From Lichenihabitans sp033947565 (GTDB taxonomy: Bacteria; Pseudomonadota; Alphaproteobacteria; Rhizobiales; Beijerinckiaceae), in NCBI RefSeq assembly GCF_033947565.1, contig NZ_JARPVX010000001.1, forward strand, positions 124,001 to 188,000: 64,000 nucleotides of DNA, in the 5' to 3' direction. The stretch's first letter is position 1. The number at the start of each line of letters is the position of its first letter. Positions 46,963-55,940 of this stretch are shown here, one piece after another. Made by a program: the position numbers and the translations under genes. The notes beneath the pieces are model-generated. The model was not told the origin of the DNA. It saw nothing but the letters and a program-made list of their open reading frames with translations, and did not search any database.

Positions 46963-47847
46963 TCAACGCGGCTCGCTGGCTTCCCCATCTGACGCTTGGC
47001 CGTGGTCGGCCGGGTCGAGCGACATGACATCCTGCGGTTCCACCGCGAGGGCGGCGGAACCGCTGGGGTCGAACCATGGGAACAACACGAGGCCGGCCAG
47101 AAAGCCTCCCAGATGGGCCTGCCAAGCCACAGGCGCATCGGAAAAGCCCATCGTCTGCGCCCCGACCCCGAACAAGCCGTTGGTGACGAACCACACGAGC
47201 ACGAACGACAAGGCCCGCCGGTCGCGGAACACCACGGCGAGCCCCAACGGGACGACCCGGCGAAGGTCCGCTCCCGGCGCCTCCCCCTGGAACATGAAGC
47301 GCACGGCAGCCCCCATGAGACCCGAGATGGCGGCCGAAGCCCCCACCACGGGCAGAAACCCGAATGGGAAGCAAAGCCAGTGCGCCAGGGCGCCGGCGAC
47401 CGCCGTCACGGCCATGAACAGGAGAAAGCGAGCGGCACCGAAACGCCGGGCCACGGGCGTGCCGAACGCCACCAGCCAGACGCCGTTCAGGCCGAGATGC
47501 GTCCAGCCGCCGTGCAACAGCGCGTAGGTCAGCAGGCTCCATGGCGCCGACCCACCGCGGCGGAGCAGCATGTCGGCCCAAGCGGATTGCTGGGCCCCCG
47601 CGGCGCTGTTCTGACCCGCGGCGAGATGCCGGACGACTCCCATCGGGTCGACCGCGAAGGTCAGCCGGCCCGGCACGAAGGCGAAGCGCGACACGATCGC
47701 CATGTCGCTGCCCGCCCCGAGCAGCCCTCGCCCGGCCTGGACCAGCACCAGGACGCCGAGAACCGCGAGGATCACCGCGGGAATGTTGAAGACGGGTTCT
47801 GAGCGGTCGGATTGCAAGGTGTGTCCTGAGGCCTTATCGCGATCCAT
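46963..47847 (-). CDS. rhomboid family intramembrane serine protease
   Basis: A 294-residue membrane protein with about six transmembrane helices. The catalytic Ser171 is in VVGASAAISG (GxSx) and the partner His245 in WQAHLGGFLAGL, so it is probably active. HGGWTHLGLNGVWL matches the H-x(n)-N region of the fold. A 40-residue acidic tail follows. Rhomboids cleave transmembrane substrates, here unknown. It is divergent from the PAS gene and upstream of the metZ riboswitch on the same strand. Confidence 0.88.
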   Translation of the reverse strand: MDRDKASGHTLQSDRSEPVFNIPAVILAVLGVLVLVQAGRGLLGAGSDMAIVSRFAFVPGRLTFAVDPMGVVRHLAAGQNSAAGAQQSAWADMLLRRGGSAPWSLLTYALLHGGWTHLGLNGVWLVAFGTPVARRFGAARFLLFMAVTAVAGALAHWLCFPFGFLPVVGASAAISGLMGAAVRFMFQGEAPGADLRRVVPLGLAVVFRDRRALSFVLVWFVTNGLFGVGAQTMGFSDAPVAWQAHLGGFLAGLVLFPWFDPSGSAALAVEPQDVMSLDPADHGQASDGEASEPR

Positions 47848-47988
47848 GAGATTAGCCGACCGCGGCTTCGGCTGCGACCGGAAAGGTCCGCCACCGGCTG
47901 GCATCGCTCCTGCTCTTTTCCTCTCGACAGCGATGTGGCGTCCTGTTTCGGAACAATGGCGCGCCGCATCCACACAGGGGCGCAAGTC

Positions 47989-48672
47989 ATGAAGCTGGCA
48001 ACCTCGCAAGCGGTGTTCGAATATTGGCATTCCTTGTGCCGGGGACGCGTCGCGCCCGACAGGCACGACCTCGACCCCGCAGCCATGCGGGGCATGCTGG
48101 CCCATACCTTCATGCTCGAGGTGCACGGCCCGGCGTCGGAGCGACGCTTCACGATCCGCCTCAGCGGCACGCGATTGGATGCGCTGTTCCGGCGCGAGAT
48201 GAAGGGTGCCGATTTCGACGATCTCTGGTCGGACGACGCGGCGCCGGAGATGCGCACGCTCCTCGACGGCGTTCTGGACGACACCCAGCCGATGTTGTTC
48301 GGCGTGTCCGGTGCTCCCGCGGGTGATACCGTCACGGCCTTTGAATTGTTGGTACTTCCGCTACGGCATCACGGCCGCACCCAGGCGCGGCTGCTGTGCA
48401 GCCTCGTGCCGGCCGGCACGCCGAGCTGGATCGGCTTGCTGCCGCTGGCGCCGCTGAGCCTCGCAGGATGGCGCGCCCTAGACGCACGTGCCGAGAGCGC
48501 CGCCATGCAGCACGCCGCACCGATGCGGTTTACCGGGGGCATACGACGGGCCCACCTCGTGGTTTACGAAGGCGGACGCAACGGTGACGTAACGGCAGCG
48601 CCCAAGCAAGTCCGCGTTAAGACCGGTATGCCAAGGTCATCCGAACCGCCCCTCTCGACGCGTCGTTCATGA
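47989..48672 (+). CDS. PAS domain protein (PAS_5 type)
   Basis: A 227-residue cytoplasmic protein largely occupied by a PAS_5-type domain (EYWHSLCRGRVAPDRHDLDPAAM at the start, then RFTIRLSGTRLDALFRREMKG). These alphaproteobacterial proteins have no output domain. It is coupled by a four-base overlap to the tandem-PilZ gene, so the two may work together in a c-di-GMP response. AGGGG lies about nine bases before the ATG at 47989. Confidence 0.8.
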   Translation: MKLATSQAVFEYWHSLCRGRVAPDRHDLDPAAMRGMLAHTFMLEVHGPASERRFTIRLSGTRLDALFRREMKGADFDDLWSDDAAPEMRTLLDGVLDDTQPMLFGVSGAPAGDTVTAFELLVLPLRHHGRTQARLLCSLVPAGTPSWIGLLPLAPLSLAGWRALDARAESAAMQHAAPMRFTGGIRRAHLVVYEGGRNGDVTAAPKQVRVKTGMPRSSEPPLSTRRS

Positions 48673-49274
48673 CCCCGCAGCGCAAGCTCGATCACAGACC
48701 GGAAGAACGCCGCCGCCATCAACGCGTCGGCGTCGTGCTGCTCGGCCGCTACATGCTGGCCGACCGTCAGGAATACCCTTGTCAATCGATCGACATGTCG
48801 CCCGGCGGCCTGGCCCTGGTGGCGCCGGTGCTGGGAGAGGTCGGCGAGCGCGTTGTCTGCTACCTGGAGCAGATCGGCCGTGTCGAAGGCACGGTCGCGC
48901 GCCAGTTTTCGCACGGTTTCGCGCTCGGGTTCAGCGTGCCGTTGATCAAGCGAGAGAAATGGGCCGATCAGCTGACTTGGCTGGCCAACCGGCAGGCGCT
49001 CGGCTTGCCGGAAGATCGCCGTCACGGGCGTATCGTTCCGAAACACCTCCGCACCACCCTGCGCATGGACGACGGCACCGAGATGGCAGTGCGGCTGCTC
49101 GACATCTCGATTTCGGGCGCCGCCATCATCGCGGACCAGCGGCCGCCCCTCGGCAGCATCGTCATGCTGGGTTCGACGCCGGGACGTGTGGTGCGCGCCT
49201 TCGGGAATGGCGTCGGTATTCAGTTCACGGTGCCGCTGCCGGCAGATCAGTTCGGGGAAGACCTCATCCTCTAA
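48669..49274 (+). CDS. tandem PilZ domain protein
   Basis: A 201-residue protein with two PilZ domains. The first (about 12-95) has RRRHQR and DMSPGG; the second (about 115-195) has DRRHGR and DISISGA. Both pairs fit the RxxxR and [DN]xSxxG c-di-GMP contacts, so both domains may bind the messenger. It overlaps the PAS gene and is convergent with phoB (33-bp gap). Output unknown; motility or envelope control is usual for the family. Confidence 0.87.
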   Translation: MTPQRKLDHRPEERRRHQRVGVVLLGRYMLADRQEYPCQSIDMSPGGLALVAPVLGEVGERVVCYLEQIGRVEGTVARQFSHGFALGFSVPLIKREKWADQLTWLANRQALGLPEDRRHGRIVPKHLRTTLRMDDGTEMAVRLLDISISGAAIIADQRPPLGSIVMLGSTPGRVVRAFGNGVGIQFTVPLPADQFGEDLIL

Positions 49275-49307
49275 AGGGAGCGCCGCCTCACAGGCCGGAG
49301 CAAGGCC

Positions 49308-50051
49308 TCAGCCCTTGCCGAAGGTTTCGTCAAAGGCGTAACCGGCGCCCCGCACGGTTCGGATCGGATCGCGCTCACGACCGCGCGACAGCGCCTTGCG
49401 CAGCCGCCCGACATGCACATCGACGGTGCGCTCGTCGATCTCGGCCGACAATCCCCACACGCCGTCGAGCAATTGCGCCCGGGAGAAAACGCGACCGGGG
49501 CGCTCCATCAGGTAATCCAGCAGCCGGAACTCGGTGGGCCCGAGGGCGATGTCGCGGTGGCCGCGGCGCACCCGGTGGGTTTCGCGGTCGAGATCGAGGT
49601 CGCCGGCGGTCAACCGGTTGGCGAGGCGCTCGGGCCGCGAGCGCCGCAACAGCGAGCGCACCCGCGCCATCAGTTCCGGCACCGAAAACGGCTTGACGAC
49701 ATAATCGTCCGCCCCGACCGACAGCCCCCGGACGCGCTCGCCTTCCTCGCCCCTGGCGGTCAGCATGATGACCGGCAGGGTGCGGGTTGCCTCGCGGGCG
49801 CGCAGGCGCCGGCAGATCTCGAGGCCCGACACGCCGGGCAGCATCCAGTCGAGGATCACCAGGTCGGGCGCCATCTCGGTCAGGCGCAGTTCCGCGTCAT
49901 CGCCGCGCTCGACCCGCTCGACCGAGAAGCCTTCCGCTTCGAGATTGTAGGCCAGCAGCGTCCCAAGGGCCTGCTCGTCCTCGACGACGAGGATATGGGG
50001 TGCCGCTCCCGCCACGGGGACGCGGTCGGCGGTCGATCGCAGCGTGTTCAT
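49308..50051 (-). CDS. phoB: phosphate response regulator PhoB
   Basis: A 247-residue OmpR-type regulator. The receiver domain has the acceptor Asp in LVILDWMLPG and the switch Lys in DDYVVKPFS. A winged-helix DNA-binding domain ends RTVRGAGYAF. Phosphorylated PhoB activates genes at Pho boxes, two of which are visible at 54724-54741 and 55890-55907. It is the last gene of the phoR-pstSCAB-phoU-phoB cluster, 20 bp after phoU. The start at 50051 leaves about 18 residues before the receiver fold. Confidence 0.93.
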   Translation of the reverse strand: MNTLRSTADRVPVAGAAPHILVVEDEQALGTLLAYNLEAEGFSVERVERGDDAELRLTEMAPDLVILDWMLPGVSGLEICRRLRAREATRTLPVIMLTARGEEGERVRGLSVGADDYVVKPFSVPELMARVRSLLRRSRPERLANRLTAGDLDLDRETHRVRRGHRDIALGPTEFRLLDYLMERPGRVFSRAQLLDGVWGLSAEIDERTVDVHVGRLRKALSRGRERDPIRTVRGAGYAFDETFGKG

Positions 50052-50071
50052 CGGGCGGCGCTCCGAAGCCG

Positions 50072-50770
50072 TCAGCCGGACAAGGGCGCGAGACGGCCCT
50101 TCGGCCGGTCGATCGGCAGAGCCTCGCCGGTCACGAGATAGACCACCGTTTCGGCAATGTTGGTGGCATGATCGCCGACGCGCTCGATGTTCTTCGAGCA
50201 GAACAACAGGTGGGTGCAGAACGAGATGTTGCGCGGGTCTTCCATCATGAAGGTCAGCAGGTCGCGGAACACCGAATCCTCGAGAGAGTCGAGTTCGCCG
50301 TCGCGCGACCACACCGATTGCGCACGCTCGACGTCGCGCTGCGCGTAAGCGTCGAGAACATCCTTCAGCTGATGGGCCGCGATCTCGCTCATGTGGCGCA
50401 ACCCGACGGCGGCGCGCGCGACGCGCGGTTCGGTGGCGACGCTCATGGTGCGCTTGGCAATGTTCTTGGCCAGATCACCGATGCGCTCGAGGTCGCCCGA
50501 CACCCGGATGGCGGCCACGATCTCGCGCAGGTCGACGGCCATCGGCTGCCGGCGTGCGATGGTCAGGATCGCGGCCTCTTCGATCTCGCGCTGCAGCGTG
50601 TCGAGGCGCGGATCGATCCCGATCACCCGGTTGGCGAGCTCGGTGTCGAGCGCCGACAAGGCATCCATGGCGTCGGACAGCATGTGCTCGGCAATGCCGC
50701 CCATCTCGGCGATCTTGCGGCCGAGACCCTCGAGTTCCTGGTCGTAGGCGGAAACGATATGTTCGGACAT
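50072..50770 (-). CDS. phoU: phosphate signalling protein PhoU
   Basis: A 232-residue all-helical protein with two PhoU domains, each with the metal-binding E/DxxxD pattern (RVSGDLERIGDLAKNIAKR and CSKNIERVGDHATNIAE). PhoU restrains PhoR and the Pst transporter when phosphate is plentiful. It sits 11 bp after pstB and 20 bp before phoB on the same strand. Confidence 0.95.
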   Translation of the reverse strand: MSEHIVSAYDQELEGLGRKIAEMGGIAEHMLSDAMDALSALDTELANRVIGIDPRLDTLQREIEEAAILTIARRQPMAVDLREIVAAIRVSGDLERIGDLAKNIAKRTMSVATEPRVARAAVGLRHMSEIAAHQLKDVLDAYAQRDVERAQSVWSRDGELDSLEDSVFRDLLTFMMEDPRNISFCTHLLFCSKNIERVGDHATNIAETVVYLVTGEALPIDRPKGRLAPLSG

Positions 50771-50781
50771 GGCGGAGCCCT

Positions 50782-51582
50782 TCAGCCGAAACGGCCGGTA
50801 ATATAGGCCTGGGTCTGCTTGACGGCCGGGCTGGTGAAGATCTTGCGGGTGTCGTCGAATTCGATCAGCTCGCCGAGATACATGAAGGCGGTCTTGTCGG
50901 ACACGCGCGCGGCCTGCTGCATGTTGTGGGTCACGATCGCAAGCGTGAAGCGGCTTTTCAGCTCGTCGATCAATTCCTCGATTTTGGCGGTCGAGATCGG
51001 GTCGAGCGCCGAGCAGGGCTCGTCGAGCAGGATCACGTCGGGTTGCAGCGCGATGGTGCGGGCGATGCAAAGGCGCTGCTGCTGGCCGCCCGACAGGCCG
51101 AGGCCGCTCGTGTGCAGCTTGTCTTTCACCTCCGGCCAGAGGGCCGAACCCTTCAGCGCCTGCTCGACGCGGCCATCCATCTCGGACTTCGCCACCTTCT
51201 CGTAAAGCCTGATCCCGAACGCGATGTTCTCGTAGATCGACATCGGGAACGGCGTCGGCTTCTGGAACACCATACCGACGCGCGAGCGCAGCAGGTTGAG
51301 GTCGATGTCCCGCCGCAAAATGTCCTCGCCGTCGAGCAGCACCTGGCCTTCGGCGCGCTGGCGCGGATACAGGTCGTACATGCGGTTCATCACGCGCAGC
51401 AGCGTGGACTTGCCGCAGCCGGACGGCCCGATAAAGGCCGTGACGCGGTTGGGCGCCAGGTCGAGCGAGATCCCCTTCAGGGTCATGGTGTCGCCGTAGA
51501 AGAACTTGAGGTCCTTCACGGCAATTTTCGGCTGGACACGGGCGCGGGGCGCCTCGATGGGCGCCGTCTCGGTCATGGTCAT
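50782..51582 (-). CDS. pstB: phosphate ABC transporter ATPase PstB
   Basis: A 266-residue ATPase. Walker A GPSGCGKST is at residues 52-60, the signature LSGGQQQRLCIARTIA mid-protein, Walker B VILLDEPCSALDP, and the switch THNMQQAARVSD. CSALDPIST is diagnostic of PstB. It overlaps pstA by four bases. It powers high-affinity phosphate uptake through PstC-PstA. Confidence 0.96.
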   Translation of the reverse strand: MTMTETAPIEAPRARVQPKIAVKDLKFFYGDTMTLKGISLDLAPNRVTAFIGPSGCGKSTLLRVMNRMYDLYPRQRAEGQVLLDGEDILRRDIDLNLLRSRVGMVFQKPTPFPMSIYENIAFGIRLYEKVAKSEMDGRVEQALKGSALWPEVKDKLHTSGLGLSGGQQQRLCIARTIALQPDVILLDEPCSALDPISTAKIEELIDELKSRFTLAIVTHNMQQAARVSDKTAFMYLGELIEFDDTRKIFTSPAVKQTQAYITGRFG

Positions 51583-52427
51583 TTGCTTGTCCTTGGCGTT
51601 CCGAGCGCCCGGGCCACGATGCTGAGCAGGAGAACCGTGACGGTGATCAGCAGCGCCCCCGTCCAGGCCAGCGACTGCCAGTCCTTGTAGGGGCTGAGCG
51701 CGAACTGGAAGATCACCGTCGGCAGGCTGGCCATCGGCCCGTTGAGGTTGGCCGAAAAGAACTGGTTGTTGAGCGCGGTGAAGAGCAGCGGCGCCGTTTC
51801 GCCGCTCACCCGGGCCACGGCCAGCAGCACGCCGGTGACGATGCCGGCCTGAGCGGCCTTGTAGGCCACCTTGGTGATCACATAGGCGCGCGGCAGTCCC
51901 ATGGCGGCGGCGGCCTCCCGCAGCGGGTTCGGCACCAGCAGCAGCATGTCCTCCGTCGTGCGGGCCACGATCGGCACCACGATGAAGGCCAAGGCCACGG
52001 CGCCGGCGAAAGCGGAGAAATGGCCGAGCGGCGCCACCAGCACCTCGTAGACGAAAAGGCCGATGATGATGGATGGCGCGCTGAGCAGGATGTCGTTGAT
52101 GAAGCGCACCACGACGGTCAGCTTCGAATAGCGGCCGTATTCCGCCATATAGGTGCCGGCCAGCATGCCGAGCGGCGTCCCGACCGCGACGCCGATCAGC
52201 GTCATGATGAGGCTGCCCACGATGGCATTCAGCAGGCCGCCCGCGCTACCCGGCGGCGGCGTCATTTCCAGGAACACGGCCGGTCGCAGCCCCGCGAGGC
52301 CGTTGTAGAGCAGCGCCGCCAGGATGATGACGAGAAACACGAGGCCGAACAGCGCGGCCGCGATCGAGAGGCCGAGGAAGATGGCGTTCGACCGGCGCCG
52401 CCGCGCCATGAAGGTTGTGGTCGCCAT
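51579..52427 (-). CDS. pstA: phosphate ABC transporter permease PstA
   Basis: A 282-residue inner-membrane permease with six transmembrane segments and the coupling loop NPLREAAAAMGLPR. It forms the channel with PstC, whose gene ends three bases upstream, and its stop overlaps the pstB start. Two arginine-rich residues clusters at the N-terminus set the cytoplasmic side. Confidence 0.94.
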   Translation of the reverse strand: MATTTFMARRRRSNAIFLGLSIAAALFGLVFLVIILAALLYNGLAGLRPAVFLEMTPPPGSAGGLLNAIVGSLIMTLIGVAVGTPLGMLAGTYMAEYGRYSKLTVVVRFINDILLSAPSIIIGLFVYEVLVAPLGHFSAFAGAVALAFIVVPIVARTTEDMLLLVPNPLREAAAAMGLPRAYVITKVAYKAAQAGIVTGVLLAVARVSGETAPLLFTALNNQFFSANLNGPMASLPTVIFQFALSPYKDWQSLAWTGALLITVTVLLLSIVARALGTPRTSK

Positions 52428-52430
52428 GGG

Positions 52431-53426
52431 TCAGGCTCCCGATCGACGGTTGAGACGCATCAGCATGAGCCGCGCGATGGCCAGCACCACGAAGGTGATG
52501 ACGAAAAGGATCAAGCCGAGGGCGATCAGCGACGAGGTATAGATGTCACCCACGGCTTCGGTGAATTCGTTGGCGATCGAGGCCGAGATGGTCGTGCCGG
52601 GCGCCAGGATCGAACCGGAGATGCGATGCGCATTGCCGATCACGAAGGTGACCGCCATGGTTTCGCCAAGCGCGCGGCCGAGCCCGAGCATGACGCCACC
52701 GATGATGCCGGTGCGAGAATGCGGGATCACGACGTGGCTCACCACCTCGCGGGTGGTGCAGCCGATGCCATAGGCGGCTTCCTTCAACACAGGCGGCACG
52801 GTCTCAAACACGTCGCGCGACACCGAGCTGACGAAGGGCAGCACCATGACGCCCAAAATGATGCCGGCTGTCAGGATGCCGATGCCGTAAGGCGGCCCGG
52901 CGAAGATCGCACCGAGCACAGGGATCGGGCCGAACAGGGCGATGAGGCCGGGCTGAACGTGCTGCTGCAGGAAGGGCGCGAAAACGAACAGGCCCCAGAT
53001 GCCGTAGATGATGCTTGGAATGCCGGCCAGCAGCTCGATGGCGATGCCGATCGGGCGCCGCAGCCAGTGCGGGCAAAGCTCCGTCAGGAAGATCGCGATG
53101 CCGAGGCCGACCGGCACGGCGATCAGCATGGCGATGAGCGAGGTCATCACGGTGCCGTAGATGGCCGCGAGCGCGCCATAGCGGTCGTCGACAGGGTTCC
53201 AGACCTGCGTGGTCAGGAAGCTGAAGCCGAACGTCTTGAAGGCCAGCGCGGAGCCCTGCACCAGGGCCACGATGACGCCACCCATCAACACCAGCACCGC
53301 CAGGGCCGAGCCGCGCGTCAGACCGGCGAACAACCGGTCGATGGAGCGGAAGCGCTCCAACCGCGTGGTGCGAGCGTCTTTCGCTCCGGCGCGGCCGTGC
53401 CCCGCCTCGATCGCAAGATTAGCCAA
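52431..53426 (-). CDS. pstC: phosphate ABC transporter permease PstC
   Basis: A 331-residue permease with six or seven transmembrane segments and the coupling loop KEAAYGIGCTTREV; the following LGLGRALGETMAVTFVIG block is typical of PstC. The start is TTG with AGGAG six bases upstream; a cytoplasmic N-terminal extension of about 35 residues precedes the first helix. It is separated from pstS by 157 bp that contain a stem-loop. Confidence 0.93.
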   Translation of the reverse strand: MANLAIEAGHGRAGAKDARTTRLERFRSIDRLFAGLTRGSALAVLVLMGGVIVALVQGSALAFKTFGFSFLTTQVWNPVDDRYGALAAIYGTVMTSLIAMLIAVPVGLGIAIFLTELCPHWLRRPIGIAIELLAGIPSIIYGIWGLFVFAPFLQQHVQPGLIALFGPIPVLGAIFAGPPYGIGILTAGIILGVMVLPFVSSVSRDVFETVPPVLKEAAYGIGCTTREVVSHVVIPHSRTGIIGGVMLGLGRALGETMAVTFVIGNAHRISGSILAPGTTISASIANEFTEAVGDIYTSSLIALGLILFVITFVVLAIARLMLMRLNRRSGA

Positions 53427-53536
53427 ATGCGGCTCCTGTTAGTGGAGGGGCGGCCCAGCGGGCCAACACCCCGTGCCGAAAGCCTGACCGGTCCTCGCTG
53501 AACCCGTCAGACCCTTGCATGGCCGCTTTGGCGGCG

Positions 53537-53574
53537 GCCTGATCGAAGCACGTTTCCACCTGCATCGATCAGGC
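53537..53574 (-). repeat. stem-loop between pstS and pstC
   Basis: GCCTGATCG (53537-53545) is the exact reverse complement of CGATCAGGC (53566-53574), loop of 20 bases, starting ten bases after the pstS stop on the minus strand. No T-run follows in that direction. It could protect the pstS message or partly terminate, giving more binding protein than permease. Confidence 0.4.
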
Positions 53575-53583
53575 TTTGGAGCC

Positions 53584-54636
53584 TTACTGGAGGGTGACGA
53601 CCGGCTTGCCGTCGGCGCCCTTGATGTCCGTGCTGATCGCCTTCTTGATCAGCGTCTTCACGGCACCCGGCATGGGGATGTAGTCCAGCGACTCCGCCTC
53701 GGCGTCGCCCTTCTCAAAAGCCCAGCCGAAAAACTTGATGGCTTCCGCAGCGGCGGCGGTGTCGGCCGGCTGCTTCTGCATCAGAATGAAGGTGGCAGCC
53801 GTCAGGGGCCAGGACTCCGCACCCGACTGGTCGGTCAGGATCTGGTAGAAGCCGGGCGCGTGGGCCCAGTCGGCGCTGGCAGCCGCGGCTTGGAAGGCCG
53901 GGACCGTGGGGGCCACCACCTTGCCGTCCTTGTTGACCATCTTGGTCGTGGTCAGGTTGTTCTGCCTCGCAAAGGCGTATTCGACATAGCCGATCGAGCC
54001 CTTGGTGTTGGCCACGTTGTTGGCCACGCCCTCGTTGCCCTTGGCGCCGAGGCCGACGGGCCATTCGACGGCCGTGTTCTCACCGACCTTGGACTTCCAG
54101 TCGGCCGAGGCCTTCGACAGGTAGTTGGTGAAGTTGAAGGTCGTGCCTGACCCGTCCGAGCGGTGCACGACCGCGATCGCCATGTCGGGCAGCGCCACGC
54201 TGGGGTTCAGCTTCTTCAGGGCCGCATCGTTCCACTTGGTGATGGTGCCCATGAAGATGCCGGCCAATGCCGGACCGTCGATGACCACGTCACCGGCCTT
54301 GATGCCGTCGACGTTGATCACCGGCACGATGCCGCCCATCACCATCGGCCATTGCTCGAGCCCGGCGGCGTCGAGGTCCTTGGCCTGCAGCGGCGCGTCG
54401 GTGGCGCCGAACGTCACGGTCTTCGCCTTGATCTGCTTGATACCGCCACCCGAGCCGATCGACTGGTAGTTCACGCCCGTGCCGGTCGCATTTTTATAGG
54501 TTTGCGCCCATTTCGCATAGACGGGATAAGGGAAGGTGGCTCCGGCGCCGGAAATGTCGGCGGCCTGCGCGGTCGCCACGCCAGCCGCGAAGACGCTAGC
54601 CAGCAGCGCGGCGCGCTTGAACGAAGGGTTGAACAT
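53584..54636 (-). CDS. pstS: periplasmic phosphate-binding protein PstS
   Basis: A 350-residue protein with a signal peptide (cleavage after AQA, about residue 25) and the phosphate-site block ISGAGATFPYPVYAKW followed by GSGGGIKQI. It captures phosphate in the periplasm for PstC/PstA. GAGG lies five bases before the ATG. A Pho box lies about 90 bases upstream, so PhoB control is expected. Confidence 0.95.
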   Translation of the reverse strand: MFNPSFKRAALLASVFAAGVATAQAADISGAGATFPYPVYAKWAQTYKNATGTGVNYQSIGSGGGIKQIKAKTVTFGATDAPLQAKDLDAAGLEQWPMVMGGIVPVINVDGIKAGDVVIDGPALAGIFMGTITKWNDAALKKLNPSVALPDMAIAVVHRSDGSGTTFNFTNYLSKASADWKSKVGENTAVEWPVGLGAKGNEGVANNVANTKGSIGYVEYAFARQNNLTTTKMVNKDGKVVAPTVPAFQAAAASADWAHAPGFYQILTDQSGAESWPLTAATFILMQKQPADTAAAAEAIKFFGWAFEKGDAEAESLDYIPMPGAVKTLIKKAISTDIKGADGKPVVTLQ

Positions 54637-54723
54637 GGAACCTCGGGGTTTGATGGCGTCCGGGGCTCATCGTCCCGGCGGCGGCTTTGTAGCGGGGTCT
54701 CGTGTGGCTTGTACGACGGTCCG

Positions 54724-54741
54724 ACGACAACGATATGACAG
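54724..54741 (-). promoter_or_regulatory. Pho box upstream of pstS
   Basis: On the minus strand the sequence reads CTGTCATATCGTTGTCGT: two TGTC-type half-sites spaced 11 bases apart, agreeing at 13 of 18 positions with the enteric consensus CTGTCATAAAACTGTCAT. Position 88-105 bases before the pstS start is suitable for PhoB activation. Confidence 0.7.
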
Positions 54742-54759
54742 GCGATCGCTTTGTTCGGA

Positions 54760-55848
54760 CTAGGCTTTTCCGAACAAAGGAATCGCAACCGAGAACACCG
54801 ACCCGTCCGCCAGAATGCTGTCGAAGCTGAAGCGGCCACGATGGTGCGCCACGATGTGCTTGACCAACGCCAGACCGAGGCCGGTACCGCCCTTGGCACG
54901 GCTCTGGCCCGCATCGATCCGGTAGAAGCGCTCGGTCAATCTCGGCAGATGTTCACGCGCGATGCCGTCACCCTGGTCGCGCACCGTCAGGGTGCCCTGG
55001 CCACCTCGACGCGCGACGTTGATCGCGATGGTGCAACGCTCGGCGTCGTCGCCACGCGGCCCGCTGGGTCGCCCGTATTTGATGGCGTTCTCGATCAGGT
55101 TTTCGGCCACACGCACCAACTCGTCACGGTCGCCGGTGACGATCACGCCCGGTTCGATGGCGAGATGGAAGGTCAGCCCGCCATCGCGGGCGATGGGCCC
55201 CAGCGTGTCGGCCACGTGGCCGACGAGGCTCGACAGGTCGACGGGAGCCGATGGGCGGATGTGGCGCTTCTGCTCGATGCGCGACAGCGACAACAGATCG
55301 TCGACCAGCCGGGCCATGCGCCGGGCCTGATCGGCCATGATCCCGAGGAAGCGTTCACGCGCCCGCGCGTCATCGCGGGCCGGCCCCTGCAGCGTCTCGA
55401 CAAAGCCCAGCAGCGAGGCCAGCGGCGTCCGGAGCTCGTGGCTAGCATTGGCGATGAATTCGGCCCGCATCCGCTCGATGCGGTGTGCTTCGGTCAAATC
55501 GTGCAGCGTCAGAACCACGGCCTGCGGCACGCCATGTGGCGCGAGCGGCGCCACCGTGACCTCGAAGGTCCGTTCCACCGGCACCCTGTCACGCCAGACC
55601 GCGGTTTCGCACGGCCCGCCGGCCTCGACGCGTCGCACGGCATCGAGCACGGTCGGATCGCGTAACGACAAGGCCAGAGGGCCACCGACCTTGAGGCTCG
55701 GCAGCGTCTGCATGGCCGGCGCGTTGGCGGCCAGCACGCGAATATCCGGCGATAACAACAGCACGGCTTCCGGCATGGCCTTTATGAAAGCCACGGCCAA
55801 GTCGATATCGAAACTGCTGGTCGAGGAGGCGATCTTGACGGACAGCAT
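54760..55848 (-). CDS. phoR: phosphate sensor kinase PhoR, apparently soluble
   Basis: A 362-residue histidine kinase. A PAS domain (about 20-120) is followed by the dimerisation helix with phospho-accepting His137 in ASHELRTPLASLLGFVETL and an ATPase domain with NLIENAIKYG, DQGDGI and GGTGLGLALVKHI. Its place at the head of the pst-phoU-phoB cluster gives the PhoR assignment. Unusually, no transmembrane helix is visible before the PAS domain, even if the frame is extended upstream. Start at 55848 is the best ATG, but its ribosome site is weak. A Pho box lies about 42 bases upstream. Confidence 0.88.
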   Translation of the reverse strand: MLSVKIASSTSSFDIDLAVAFIKAMPEAVLLLSPDIRVLAANAPAMQTLPSLKVGGPLALSLRDPTVLDAVRRVEAGGPCETAVWRDRVPVERTFEVTVAPLAPHGVPQAVVLTLHDLTEAHRIERMRAEFIANASHELRTPLASLLGFVETLQGPARDDARARERFLGIMADQARRMARLVDDLLSLSRIEQKRHIRPSAPVDLSSLVGHVADTLGPIARDGGLTFHLAIEPGVIVTGDRDELVRVAENLIENAIKYGRPSGPRGDDAERCTIAINVARRGGQGTLTVRDQGDGIAREHLPRLTERFYRIDAGQSRAKGGTGLGLALVKHIVAHHRGRFSFDSILADGSVFSVAIPLFGKA

Positions 55849-55889
55849 GGAGAACCCGAATCGAGGTAGACGGATGTCATCCGTCGGAT

Positions 55890-55907
55890 CTGACACAATG
55901 ATGACAC
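55890..55907 (-). promoter_or_regulatory. Pho box upstream of phoR
   Basis: On the minus strand GTGTCATCATTGTGTCAG contains two TGTCA half-sites exactly 11 bases apart (12 of 18 matches to the Pho box consensus). It lies in the 92-bp divergent region between phoR and recX and would let PhoB control phoR. Confidence 0.6.
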
Positions 55908-55940
55908 ATGCCTCGCAGGGTTGGCGGGAAGGCCGCGCCA

